A DNA stretch of 6,944 nucleotides from Bacillaceae bacterium UBA7792 (GTDB taxonomy: Bacteria; Bacillota; Bacilli; Bacillales; Cytobacillaceae). Of this stretch, positions 1 through 5,755 are shown one piece after another. Within the stretch, counting starts at the first letter, position 1; every line of letters begins with the position of its first letter. The notes under the pieces were generated by a model. That model searched no databases and was not told the DNA's origin. It saw only the letters and a list, made by a program, of their open reading frames with translations. The translations under genes were made by a program, and so were the position numbers. Location of the stretch: NCBI GenBank assembly GCA_002480735.1, contig DLCS01000037.1:16516-23459 (forward strand), in the 5' to 3' direction.

Positions 1-441
1 AATGATGGAGGCTGTAAAAAAACGATAAAATCCATTATCGAAGCATCCGCCACAAAACCATTATTTTGGCAATTTGTTGGGATAGGCAACGGAAATTTCG
101 AATTTTTACAGAAGATAGATACACTAGAAGGGCGCTTTGTCGACAATGCAAATTTCATTCATATCGAGGATATTGATGCCATTTCAGATGAACAGCTGTA
201 TGAAGCCCTCCTAAATGAATTTCCTAGCTGGCTAAAAGAAGCAAGAGAGAAGGGGATTATTAAAGAGTTAGCTCCCCAAAAAGAGATGGTAACGCCAACC
301 AAGCAGGCTCCCAAAAAAGAGGTGCCAACGCCAACAAGACAAGCTCCTAAAATAGCAGTACCAGCGCCAACCGATCAAGCCCCAGCAGAGATTAAAAGCA
401 AGCCAAAAAAAGGGTTCTTAAGTAGGCTGTTTGGGAAATAG
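1..441 (+). CDS. TerF-like vWA domain protein, C-terminal part (5' end outside window)
   Basis: Frame 1 is open from the first base to the TAG at 439-441, giving 146 residues of a protein that starts upstream. The first 88 or so residues resemble the end of the vWA domain of TerF-type tellurium-resistance/stress proteins: the stretch FWQFVGIGN (23-31), then FEFLQKIDTLEGRFVDNANF (33-52), then a helical NEFPSWLKEA segment (75-84). In this family the domain is thought to bind metal and act in cytoplasmic or membrane-associated stress complexes; the metal-binding DxSxS motif would lie upstream and is not visible. Residues 91-126 are three degenerate 12-residue Pro/Lys repeats, followed by a basic-hydrophobic tail ending GFLSRLFGK, which could be a membrane- or partner-binding amphipathic segment (inference). 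No other ter gene is in view. The family call is by recognised sequence pattern, so the tellurium link is only by name. Confidence 0.75.
   Translation, partial: NDGGCKKTIKSIIEASATKPLFWQFVGIGNGNFEFLQKIDTLEGRFVDNANFIHIEDIDAISDEQLYEALLNEFPSWLKEAREKGIIKELAPQKEMVTPTKQAPKKEVPTPTRQAPKIAVPAPTDQAPAEIKSKPKKGFLSRLFGK
271..378 (+). repeat. Three 36-bp coding tandem repeats (12-residue units)
   Basis: Three units begin at 271, 307 and 343, each coding for 12 residues: APQKEMVTPTKQ, APKKEVPTPTRQ and APKIAVPAPTDQ. A fourth partial unit (AP) begins at 379. The units are diverged at DNA level, with the first two most alike. They form a flexible Pro-rich linker between the vWA domain and the basic C-terminal tail. 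Copy number could vary between strains (inference). Confidence 0.85.
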
Positions 442-463
442 ATAGGTTTTAAAGGTATCTTTT

Positions 464-493
464 TTGCTTCACTGTATTAAAGCGTGGTAAGAT
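464..493 (+). promoter_or_regulatory. Probable sigma-A promoter of the YbaK-family gene
   Basis: TTGCTT (464-469) is a moderate -35 box. It is followed after 18 nt by TAAGAT (488-493), which has an extended -10 TG at 485-486. Transcription would begin near 500, about 30 nt before the ATG at 529. The upstream vWA gene has no obvious terminator in the 87-nt gap, so read-through is also possible. Confidence 0.45.
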
Positions 494-528
494 GTTCTCA
501 ATAATCCTAAAAATAAGGGAGGACAACC

Positions 529-1041
529 ATGTCGATTGAAAGTGTAAAAGCTCATTTCAAAAAATGGAATCGTGAGAATGATGTGATGGAGTTTGAGCAA
601 TCGAGCGCAACGGTTGAAATGGCAGCAGAGACGATTGGCGTGATACCAGCAAGAATTGCAAAAACCTTATCCTTTCGGGGAGAGGGAGACAAGGCGATCT
701 TAGTAGTGGCTGCAGGGGATGCCAAAATTGACAATAAGAAGTTCCGCCAAACCTTTGGATTTAAAGCACGCATGCTCTCTCCAGATGAAGTGCTTGAACA
801 AACCGGCCATGTGATAGGTGGTGTTTGTCCTTTTGGGCTGGCAAATGAATTGGAAGTGTATCTTGACGTTTCGATGAAGCGCTTCAACACTCTTTTTCCA
901 GCCTGTGGGAGCACGAATTCTGCGATTGAACTCACCTGCGATGAAATGAAGGAATATTCCTATGCGAAGGATTGGGTTGATGTTTGCAAGGGATGGAATG
1001 AGGAACAAGAGCTGATCCTTTCCCAAGAGGTAAGTGGATAG
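529..1041 (+). CDS. YbaK/EbsC family aminoacyl-tRNA deacylase (prolyl-tRNA editing domain)
   Basis: This 170-residue stand-alone editing-domain protein should hydrolyse mischarged tRNA in the cytoplasm, in the family typically Cys- or Ala-tRNA(Pro). The sequence shows the family hallmarks: an N-terminal helical part with SSATVEMAAETIG (25-37), the conserved lysine in AKTLSF (K45), the strand ILVVAAGDAKID (57-68), and the Gly-rich GGVCPFGL loop (97-104). Length is normal for the family, which includes YwhH of Bacillus subtilis; orthology to it is likely but not shown here. The ATG at 529 has a strong AAGGGAGGA site at 515-523, 5 nt upstream, which fixes the start. It is probably a single-gene unit with its own promoter, ending at the hairpin at 1107-1153. 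tRNA specificity cannot be read from the sequence. Confidence 0.92.
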   Translation: MSIESVKAHFKKWNRENDVMEFEQSSATVEMAAETIGVIPARIAKTLSFRGEGDKAILVVAAGDAKIDNKKFRQTFGFKARMLSPDEVLEQTGHVIGGVCPFGLANELEVYLDVSMKRFNTLFPACGSTNSAIELTCDEMKEYSYAKDWVDVCKGWNEEQELILSQEVSG

Positions 1042-1106
1042 GAAAAAAGCCTTTGTAGCAGTTCATGATCATTTGGGATCATAGCCTTGACAAATTAACC
1101 TATTAG

Positions 1107-1153
1107 AAAAAGGAGAATAACTATAGGCGCTCTCTATAGTTATTCTCCTTTTT
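1107..1153. terminator. Long bidirectional hairpin terminator between convergent genes
   Basis: The arms 1107-1126 and 1134-1153 pair perfectly over 20 bp around a 7-nt loop. On the plus strand the stem ends in a run of six T (1149-1154), and on the minus strand in a run of five from the A tract at 1107-1111, so it can stop transcription from both sides. Its right arm touches the stop codon of the minus-strand gene (1153-1155). Confidence 0.9.
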
Positions 1154-1842
1154 TATCCTAATTGGATAAGGAGCTCGTTTTCATCAAAGGTTGAGAATGT
1201 CATTCCCTGCATACTATCAACTAGATGGTGAACATAGATTAGTTCAGACGACTGCTTGAGTATCGTCATCGACTCTTGATCAAGCTGGATTTTCAATCGA
1301 TCTCTTTCAAAAATAATGGTCGCTTGAGGAATGGTGAGTTCATCAAGTGTACGGATGATTCGTTGAAGCACACGAAATAATTGAATTTCTATTCTATCTG
1401 GAAATCGTTGCAGCTGGCCCTGAAATGCGATCTTTACTCTTATAATATTCTCCTTTGATAGATTGCTGTAAAAAGCTCTGATGGACCCGGCTGGTCCAAG
1501 GTCGGCTAAACAAGTCGGAAATAAAAAGGTGGAGGTTTGCCGGAGTTGTTTTAATTGCTCATTTGCTGTGCTTTTCAACGTCTTCATATAGTCCTTTGTT
1601 GAATTTGAAATGGGCTCCCCCTCAAGTGCTCGAATCAGTAATAATAAGCTATAAAGCAATTGTTCGAGAGAATCTAAATTTTTCTCGGATAGATATCTTC
1701 TTATTTCTTCATACGTCTCTAGCAAATTTTCTATAACTAAATTCTTGTGCTTGATAACTTCCATCAACTGTTTGTTTTCAGCGATAGTTTGATCTAGCAG
1801 GTCTTGATTTTGAAGAGTTGCATTGTTTGTACTTTCCTTCAT
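1153..1842 (-). CDS. Degenerate histidine-kinase-like protein (pseudokinase related to the adjacent kinase)
   Basis: This 229-residue protein has no signal peptide or membrane segment. Residues 12-55 are charged and probably coiled-coil. Residues 60-165 align without gaps to the HisKA_3 and early ATPase region of the neighbouring kinase, about 26 identities in 106 by hand count, including QLLYS (61-65) and the conserved P..LADLG motif (109-116). The key residues are gone: the phospho-accepting His is Leu56 (the next Asp is kept), and the N-box Glu and Asn are Arg161 and Thr165. The Gly-rich G1 and G2 boxes are missing, though the final helix and strand pattern (about 201-228) still resembles the kinase end. 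Autophosphorylation is therefore not expected; a role as dimer partner, decoy or regulator of the pair is inference. The ATG at 1842 has only a weak upstream GGCGGTGG. It lies 96 nt beyond the kinase stop, behind a hairpin. The reading frame is intact, so it looks diverged under selection rather than decaying. Confidence 0.8.
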   Translation of the reverse strand: MKESTNNATLQNQDLLDQTIAENKQLMEVIKHKNLVIENLLETYEEIRRYLSEKNLDSLEQLLYSLLLLIRALEGEPISNSTKDYMKTLKSTANEQLKQLRQTSTFLFPTCLADLGPAGSIRAFYSNLSKENIIRVKIAFQGQLQRFPDRIEIQLFRVLQRIIRTLDELTIPQATIIFERDRLKIQLDQESMTILKQSSELIYVHHLVDSMQGMTFSTFDENELLIQLG

Positions 1843-1892
1843 TAGGACTCTGCCACCGCCTTTTCTTCCAATTATCCATTGCTTGACTACAA

Positions 1893-1921
1893 AAAAAAAT
1901 AGGGGAAATCCCTATTTTTTT
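1893..1921 (-). terminator. Hairpin terminator or attenuator after the sensor kinase gene
   Basis: Arms 1893-1904 and 1910-1921 form a 12-bp stem (ATAGGG/CCCTAT core flanked by A/T tracts) with a 5-nt loop. Read on the minus strand it ends in a run of nine T (1899-1891) and lies 17 nt past the kinase stop. It should end most regulator-kinase transcripts and so separate or attenuate expression of the kinase-like gene at 1153-1842. No convincing promoter was found between the hairpin and that gene: the best -10 is GATAAT, complement of 1871-1876, with only a T run at -35. Confidence 0.8.
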
Positions 1922-1938
1922 GATTGAACTCCCTATAT

Positions 1939-3435
1939 TCAAGCTCTTGGTATATGGACGGTTATCGTTGTCCCCTCATTTATGTATGAATCTATGTTTG
2001 CAGAGCCCCCAAGACCCTCTGCACGCTCTCTTATGCTAAATAATCCAATTCCTTTTCGGGCGGAATTTCTTAAGTAATCCTCGACGGCAAACCCCTTGCC
2101 ATTATCGCTAATATCTAACCGAACCTCGTCATTGTCTACCTCAATTTTCACTTCAATTTGACTAGGTTCAGCATATTTAGCAGAATTCGTTAATGCCTCC
2201 TGACAAATGCGATAGAGGGCGGTTTCAATTTCGGATTCTAATCTTCCCACAACTCCAGTTATCTCAAATTTCACAGGGATTTGATGGATTTGTTGATAGG
2301 ATTCTAAATAGGATCTAAGTGTCGGAACAAATCCAAGATCATCCAAGCTGCTAGGTCTGAGGGAATGAGCGATTTCCTTAACTTCCTTCATTGCGTTTTC
2401 TGTAATCATGCGGATGGTGGAAAAAATCGGTTCCCTTTTATCCTCGGATTTCTCTCGTTGGAGGGTATTTAGAGTGATTAAGATACTATATAGGGATTGT
2501 CCAATTCCATCATGAAGCTCTCTAGAGACTCGCTTTCTTTCTTCTTCATGCGCTTCAAATATTTGCCGCGACATATTTTTTTCGATTTCATTCAGTTTTT
2601 TTTCGGCTTCTTCCCGTTTATTATCCGCAGCTTCCTTACTAGAAATGATCTGTAGAATATGCGGATAAAAAACGGAGCGATATAAATAAAGATAACCACC
2701 TGCTTTGAAAACATGGCCAATCAGATTTTCAATGTCATATACCTGCCGATAAAGGGTGAAGAACAATTCTCCCACCATAATCAAGAAGATTCCGAATAAG
2801 AAACGGAGGGAATCAATGTCAGGTTTCTTTTGATAAATTCTAAAGAGAACGATAAAGGTCGTTAGGTTAATAATCGTAATGATGTATTCAAGAGTGATTT
2901 TCAGAGAGGTAATACCGGTCCCCTCAATGAATAAAATAGGAAGTCTCTGAGGTGCAAAATAGATGATGCTGGAACAAATACATAGAAAAAGAAGGGCAAG
3001 GGCAATGCCAACCTTCGTATTCTTACCAACAAGCTTATTAGGCTTCAAAATAAATAGGGCCACCCCAATGCTCTCTGTAGCTCTTGCACTGATCCAAAAC
3101 CAGGTGGCACGTGCTACAGAGAAATCATCATTATGATAAGGCATTCCTTTATAGGTAAGGGTATGGAATAAGTCGAAGCAGCCCACAACCAAAAAGACGA
3201 GTCCAAGAAAAAAATAAGTAGGATGGACGGAAAATGTGACCCTCGCTTGTACAAAAATGGATAAAGAAACAAAAACACTAAATAGCTCTAATAGTGTATG
3301 GATGAATAGGTAACTTGAATTAGGAATATGAATGGCAGAGTTGATGACTGAAAGACGAAAGAGAAACAGCAATAGCAACGCAATGACCGCTACCACAATG
3401 TATTGAACTTCTTTCCTTTTTATGGAAGTAGCCAT
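1939..3435 (-). CDS. MASE3-domain sensor histidine kinase, NarL/DegS-DesK class (HisKA_3)
   Basis: This membrane sensor kinase (498 residues from the chosen start) phosphorylates the regulator encoded just upstream. Residues 10-255 hold about seven hydrophobic segments with MASE3-like sequence (HTLLELFSVFVS near 46-57, DLFHTLTYKGM near 88-98), a sensor of unknown ligand. A charged coiled-coil (268-300) leads to the HisKA_3 dimerisation domain with phospho-accepting His308 in ELHDGIGQ. The ATPase domain has the N-box with Glu413 and Asn417, G1 DNGKGF (444-449), G2 GIGLFSIRERA (462-472) and GT at 488-489. All parts needed for activity are present. An in-frame GTG at 3444 would add three residues, but it overlaps the ribosome site GAGAGGTG, so the ATG at 3435 is preferred. 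It follows the regulator stop by 16 nt, so the two are co-transcribed. The intact membrane domain suggests a membrane-associated or small lipophilic signal, which is inference. Confidence 0.93.
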   Translation of the reverse strand: MATSIKRKEVQYIVVAVIALLLLFLFRLSVINSAIHIPNSSYLFIHTLLELFSVFVSLSIFVQARVTFSVHPTYFFLGLVFLVVGCFDLFHTLTYKGMPYHNDDFSVARATWFWISARATESIGVALFILKPNKLVGKNTKVGIALALLFLCICSSIIYFAPQRLPILFIEGTGITSLKITLEYIITIINLTTFIVLFRIYQKKPDIDSLRFLFGIFLIMVGELFFTLYRQVYDIENLIGHVFKAGGYLYLYRSVFYPHILQIISSKEAADNKREEAEKKLNEIEKNMSRQIFEAHEEERKRVSRELHDGIGQSLYSILITLNTLQREKSEDKREPIFSTIRMITENAMKEVKEIAHSLRPSSLDDLGFVPTLRSYLESYQQIHQIPVKFEITGVVGRLESEIETALYRICQEALTNSAKYAEPSQIEVKIEVDNDEVRLDISDNGKGFAVEDYLRNSARKGIGLFSIRERAEGLGGSANIDSYINEGTTITVHIPRA

Positions 3436-3441
3436 TTTGTT

Positions 3442-3449
3442 CACCTCTC
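3442..3449 (-). promoter_or_regulatory. Ribosome binding site that decides the kinase start
   Basis: GAGAGGTG on the minus strand lies 6 nt before the ATG at 3435. The upstream GTG start candidate is the last three bases of this site and so cannot use it. Confidence 0.7.
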
Positions 3450-3451
3450 AT

Positions 3452-4099
3452 TCATTCAAAATCTAAATATCCATTTTTCATCGCGAATTTTACTAAGTCC
3501 ACACGGGTTTTTAAGTCGAGCTTGTCCATAATTTTGGATTTATGTGCCTCGATCGTTTTGATAGATAGATATAGGATTTCGGCAATTTCTTTGTTTGTAT
3601 ATCCTTTTGCGAGATAGGAAAGGATCTCCTGTTCTCTTCCACTCAGCTTTGCATGGTTGTCTTCAACCGCTGCATTCGACCTTTTCATATAATCCTCGAG
3701 TAAAAGTCTAGTAGCATCAGGATATAAGTAGGCTTCACCTCGATGCACAGTCCGGATTGCATCCACTAAATCGTCCTCGTTATAGCTTTTTAACAGGTAG
3801 CTTGAAGCTCCTGCTTGAAGAACGCGATACAGGTATTCTTTATTTTCATGCATCGTTAAAATGATAATCTTTATGTCTTGATTCGCTTCTGTGATTTGCT
3901 TCGTGGCGACAAGACCGCTTTTCTTAGGCATATTCAAATCCATCACGACAACATCAGGCTTCAGATCCAACGCCTTAATAACGGCTACTTCTCCATTTTC
4001 TGCCTCATCGATAACGGACATATCTGATTGACTATTGATAATATGCTTTAACCCTGATCTTACAATACTATGATCATCTGCTAACAAAACAGTAATCAA
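3452..4099 (-). CDS. NarL/FixJ-type response regulator (REC + LuxR HTH)
   Basis: This 215-residue DNA-binding regulator is the partner of the MASE3 kinase. The receiver domain (1-120) has acidic Asp8 and Asp9 in LLADDHSIVR, phospho-accepting Asp54 in VVMDLNMP, Thr82 in ILTMHE and Lys104 in YLLKS, so it should be phosphorylated normally. The C-terminal LuxR-type helix-turn-helix (about 152-207) has LSGREQEIL, GYTNKEIAEIL and the recognition helix SIKTIEAHKSKIMDKL. A longer frame to an ATG at 4177 is open, but its 26 extra residues do not resemble any receiver domain. A strong GGAGGGG site (complement of 4105-4111) sits 5 nt before a TTG at 4099 that places the first receiver strand right at the N-terminus, so TTG is chosen. 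Targets are unknown; the divergent EAL gene and its own operon are the nearest candidates. It is the first gene of the minus-strand operon. Confidence 0.94.
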   Translation of the reverse strand: MITVLLADDHSIVRSGLKHIINSQSDMSVIDEAENGEVAVIKALDLKPDVVVMDLNMPKKSGLVATKQITEANQDIKIIILTMHENKEYLYRVLQAGASSYLLKSYNEDDLVDAIRTVHRGEAYLYPDATRLLLEDYMKRSNAAVEDNHAKLSGREQEILSYLAKGYTNKEIAEILYLSIKTIEAHKSKIMDKLDLKTRVDLVKFAMKNGYLDFE

Positions 4100-4104
4100 A
4101 ACAA

Positions 4105-4111
4105 CCCCTCC
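4105..4111 (-). promoter_or_regulatory. Ribosome binding site supporting a TTG start for the regulator
   Basis: GGAGGGG on the minus strand is followed by 5 nt (TTGTT) and then TTG at 4099. No ATG or GTG lies in frame at a usable distance, and the next residues (ITVLLADD) are the canonical first receiver strand. Confidence 0.75.
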
Positions 4112-4130
4112 ACGATAGAACTTTAGCACT

Positions 4131-4136
4131 ATTATA
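4131..4136 (-). promoter_or_regulatory. -10 box of the regulator-kinase operon promoter
   Basis: The minus strand reads a perfect TATAAT here, placing the start of transcription near 4124, about 25 nt before the TTG start at 4099. At 16 to 18 nt upstream no good TTGACA is seen (AATCTA at 17 nt), and there is no extended -10 TG. A good -10 with a poor -35 fits an activator-dependent promoter, possibly autoregulated (inference). Confidence 0.5.
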
Positions 4137-4241
4137 CTAGAAACATGGTGAAATAGATTGGAAAATTCTGTGGACAAATCAAAATAATTGAAATTCGAGC
4201 TAATGGAATTGTTTTAATAGGTCTTCCGAGGAAATGATGGG

Positions 4242-4257
4242 AATCGTACAGGCGATT
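4242..4257. promoter_or_regulatory. Inverted repeat, possible operator
   Basis: AATCG (4242-4246) and CGATT (4253-4257) form a 5-bp dyad around a 6-nt centre. It lies between the divergent regulator and EAL genes, about 110 nt upstream of the regulator's -10 box and 65 nt upstream of the EAL gene's likely -35. Short dyads of this size suit LuxR/NarL-type dimers, but one this short can arise by chance. Confidence 0.25.
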
Positions 4258-4267
4258 GCCTCTTTCG

Positions 4268-4298
4268 GGGTTTTCCAACTTATAAAATAGGGTTTTCC
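4268..4298. repeat. Direct repeat GGGTTTTCC, 22 bp apart, in the divergent control region
   Basis: GGGTTTTCC occurs at 4268-4276 and 4290-4298, about two helical turns apart, so both copies face the same side of the DNA. The outer bases also make an inverted pair: CGGGG at 4266-4270 and CCCCG at 4297-4301. Between the copies is an AT-rich TATAAAAT (4281-4288). It may be a regulator binding site; this is inference from spacing and place. Confidence 0.35.
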
Positions 4299-4321
4299 CC
4301 GATAGTGGTAGTTTCTAATTA

Positions 4322-4351
4322 TTGTCATAATGTCAATGGAAGTAGTTAAAT
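4322..4351 (+). promoter_or_regulatory. Candidate sigma-A promoter of the GAF-EAL gene
   Basis: TTGTCA (4322-4327, five of six consensus bases) and TTAAAT (4346-4351, four of six) are 18 nt apart. Transcription would start near 4358, giving a leader of about 48 nt. An alternative is TTGCCT (4256-4261) with TATAAA (4281-4286), but its 19-nt spacer is poor. The rest of 4100-4405 holds the two repeat elements listed separately and no gene I can support. Confidence 0.4.
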
Positions 4352-4390
4352 GTTCATAAAATTGTCAAATACAAAGAGTATTTCTGTGAT

Positions 4391-4398
4391 AGGGGGAG
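4391..4398 (+). promoter_or_regulatory. Ribosome binding site upstream of three consecutive ATG codons
   Basis: AGGGGGAG ends 1, 4 and 7 nt before the ATG codons at 4400, 4403 and 4406. The third has the normal spacing and is preferred; the second is possible and the first is unlikely. Confidence 0.7.
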
Positions 4399-4405
4399 AA
4401 TGATG

Positions 4406-5755
4406 ATGATAAAGGATCCTAAATTATTTCAAGATCAGACAATCATTATTCAAATGATTTCTACAGGAGCACCTGTAAAGAAAGTCTTATCTTATATCGT
4501 ATCTAGTATCGAGAAGCATTGCTCCATACATGCTCATGGAATGATCATGCTTTACAATCGAAAGAAAAATGTATTGGAGCAGTCAGTGGGGTCTTCCATA
4601 GTACAAATTTATTCGGGAATGATCGAGCCTCTCCAGATAGGTCCTTATGAGGGGGCAAATGGAACGGCTGCTTTTCGGAAGGAATCAATTATCATCCCAG
4701 ATATTGAAAATGATGTTCTTTTCAATAAATATAGAGATCACGCTTCTCAGGTAGGATTCCGTTCATGCTATTCCTCCCCTATTTTGTCATCGAGAAAAGA
4801 GTTATTGGGAACCTTTACCCTTTATTTTCAGGAGATTTATCAGCCTTCATCAGAGCTGATGGAGATGGTGGAATTCTTTAAACAGTTGGCTACAATTGCA
4901 ATTGAATTTTCATTATCTCAAAAGAATGAAATTCCCCTGCAAGACTATTCTCATGATGTTCGGGACGGGAAACAGTTGCAAGGGTCCGAAGTTCATCCAT
5001 TGCTATCAGAACTAAAAAGGGCACTGGAAAGATCAGAATTTGAGCTCTATTATCAGCCCTACTATGGGTTAAGGAAAGAAATGATTGGGTTGGAGGCTCT
5101 TATTCGTTGGAATCACCCAACCGATGGGGTGCTGTCACCCGCTTCATTTTTGAGTATCGCTGAGGAAACGGGGTTCATTCTTGAAATGGAGAATTGGGTG
5201 TTAGCTCAATCTATTAGACAGATTAAAGAGCTGCACAACAGTGGAATGGAGAATTTAAGGCTGTCTGTCAATATTTCAGCCCAGCAACTTGCAAAGGAAG
5301 ATTTTCCTGAAAGGATCGAGAAGCTTCTTCAGGAGCTGTCTTTTTCTCCCGATAAGCTTACCCTTGAAATAACAGAAAGGTTTCTCATTAAGAAGTATAC
5401 AATCGGAGTGTTGAACCGTTTAAAGAACTTAGGAATCCGTATTTCAATTGATGATTTTGGTGTATCCTATTCCTCACTCCAGTATATAAGGGATCTGTCA
5501 GTGGATGAATTAAAGATTGACAGGAGTTTTATATCGAGCATAGAGAAGGATGTAAATAGCCAAAAAATTGTTGAGATGCTGATTATGCTCGGGCATCAGC
5601 TGAATCTCAATATAGTTGCTGAAGGAGTAGAAAAGGAAACCCAGCTGGATTTACTTAGAAGGATGAATTGTCATTCTGTCCAAGGCTTTCTTTTTAGTAA
5701 ACCATTGCCGATTGAGAATTTTATGGGTCAGAAATGTAGGCAGCAAATCATTTAA
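4406..5755 (+). CDS. GAF-EAL protein, probable c-di-GMP phosphodiesterase
   Basis: This soluble signalling enzyme probably cleaves cyclic di-GMP to pGpG. Numbering here is from the ATG at 4400; from the preferred start at 4406 the protein has 449 residues. Residues 12-175 form a GAF sensory domain (GPYEGANGTAAFRKE at 81-95, GTFTLYF at 137-143). A linker near 176-198 leads to the EAL domain (199-445). All catalytic positions are present: EALIR (E232), N291 in SVNIS, E323 in LEITE, D351-D352, K372 in LKID, E408 in AEGVE and Q428 in QGF. There is no GGDEF domain, so it should only degrade c-di-GMP. Loop 6 reads DDFGVSYSSL, where most active enzymes have DDFGTGYSSL, so activity or its control may differ. 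It is divergent from the regulator-kinase operon, with about 300 bp shared between them, and is transcribed alone up to the hairpin at 5754-5797. The GAF ligand is unknown. Confidence 0.93.
   Translation: MIKDPKLFQDQTIIIQMISTGAPVKKVLSYIVSSIEKHCSIHAHGMIMLYNRKKNVLEQSVGSSIVQIYSGMIEPLQIGPYEGANGTAAFRKESIIIPDIENDVLFNKYRDHASQVGFRSCYSSPILSSRKELLGTFTLYFQEIYQPSSELMEMVEFFKQLATIAIEFSLSQKNEIPLQDYSHDVRDGKQLQGSEVHPLLSELKRALERSEFELYYQPYYGLRKEMIGLEALIRWNHPTDGVLSPASFLSIAEETGFILEMENWVLAQSIRQIKELHNSGMENLRLSVNISAQQLAKEDFPERIEKLLQELSFSPDKLTLEITERFLIKKYTIGVLNRLKNLGIRISIDDFGVSYSSLQYIRDLSVDELKIDRSFISSIEKDVNSQKIVEMLIMLGHQLNLNIVAEGVEKETQLDLLRRMNCHSVQGFLFSKPLPIENFMGQKCRQQII

Noticed and set aside
552..1026. Two minus-strand open frames (552-935 and 700-1026)
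   Set aside because: They lie opposite the well-recognised YbaK-family gene, match no known family and have no ribosome site; they are shadows.
1065..1082. ATGATC/GATCAT 6-bp dyad after the YbaK-family gene as a terminator
   Set aside because: It is short and AT-rich and lacks a T tract; the 20-bp hairpin just downstream is the real terminator.
1087..1092. Perfect TTGACA as a -35 box
   Set aside because: No -10 lies 16-18 nt downstream, and the region runs directly into the terminator hairpin and a convergent gene.
1153..1842. Kinase-like gene as a decaying pseudogene
   Set aside because: The frame is uninterrupted for 229 codons, the hydrophobic pattern and P..L.DLG motif are kept, and it has its own terminator, which fits a retained protein better than decay.
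1871..1899. GATAAT-based promoter for the kinase-like gene
   Set aside because: The only -35 at the right distance is the T run of the terminator; too weak to list as a feature.
4100..4177. N-terminal extension of the response regulator to an ATG at 4177
   Set aside because: The 26 residues do not resemble any receiver domain, the region contains the likely TATAAT promoter box, and a strong ribosome site points to TTG at 4099.
4362..4390. TTGTCA and TGTGAT as a second promoter for the EAL gene
   Set aside because: Transcription would begin at or within the ribosome binding site at 4391-4398, leaving no usable leader.
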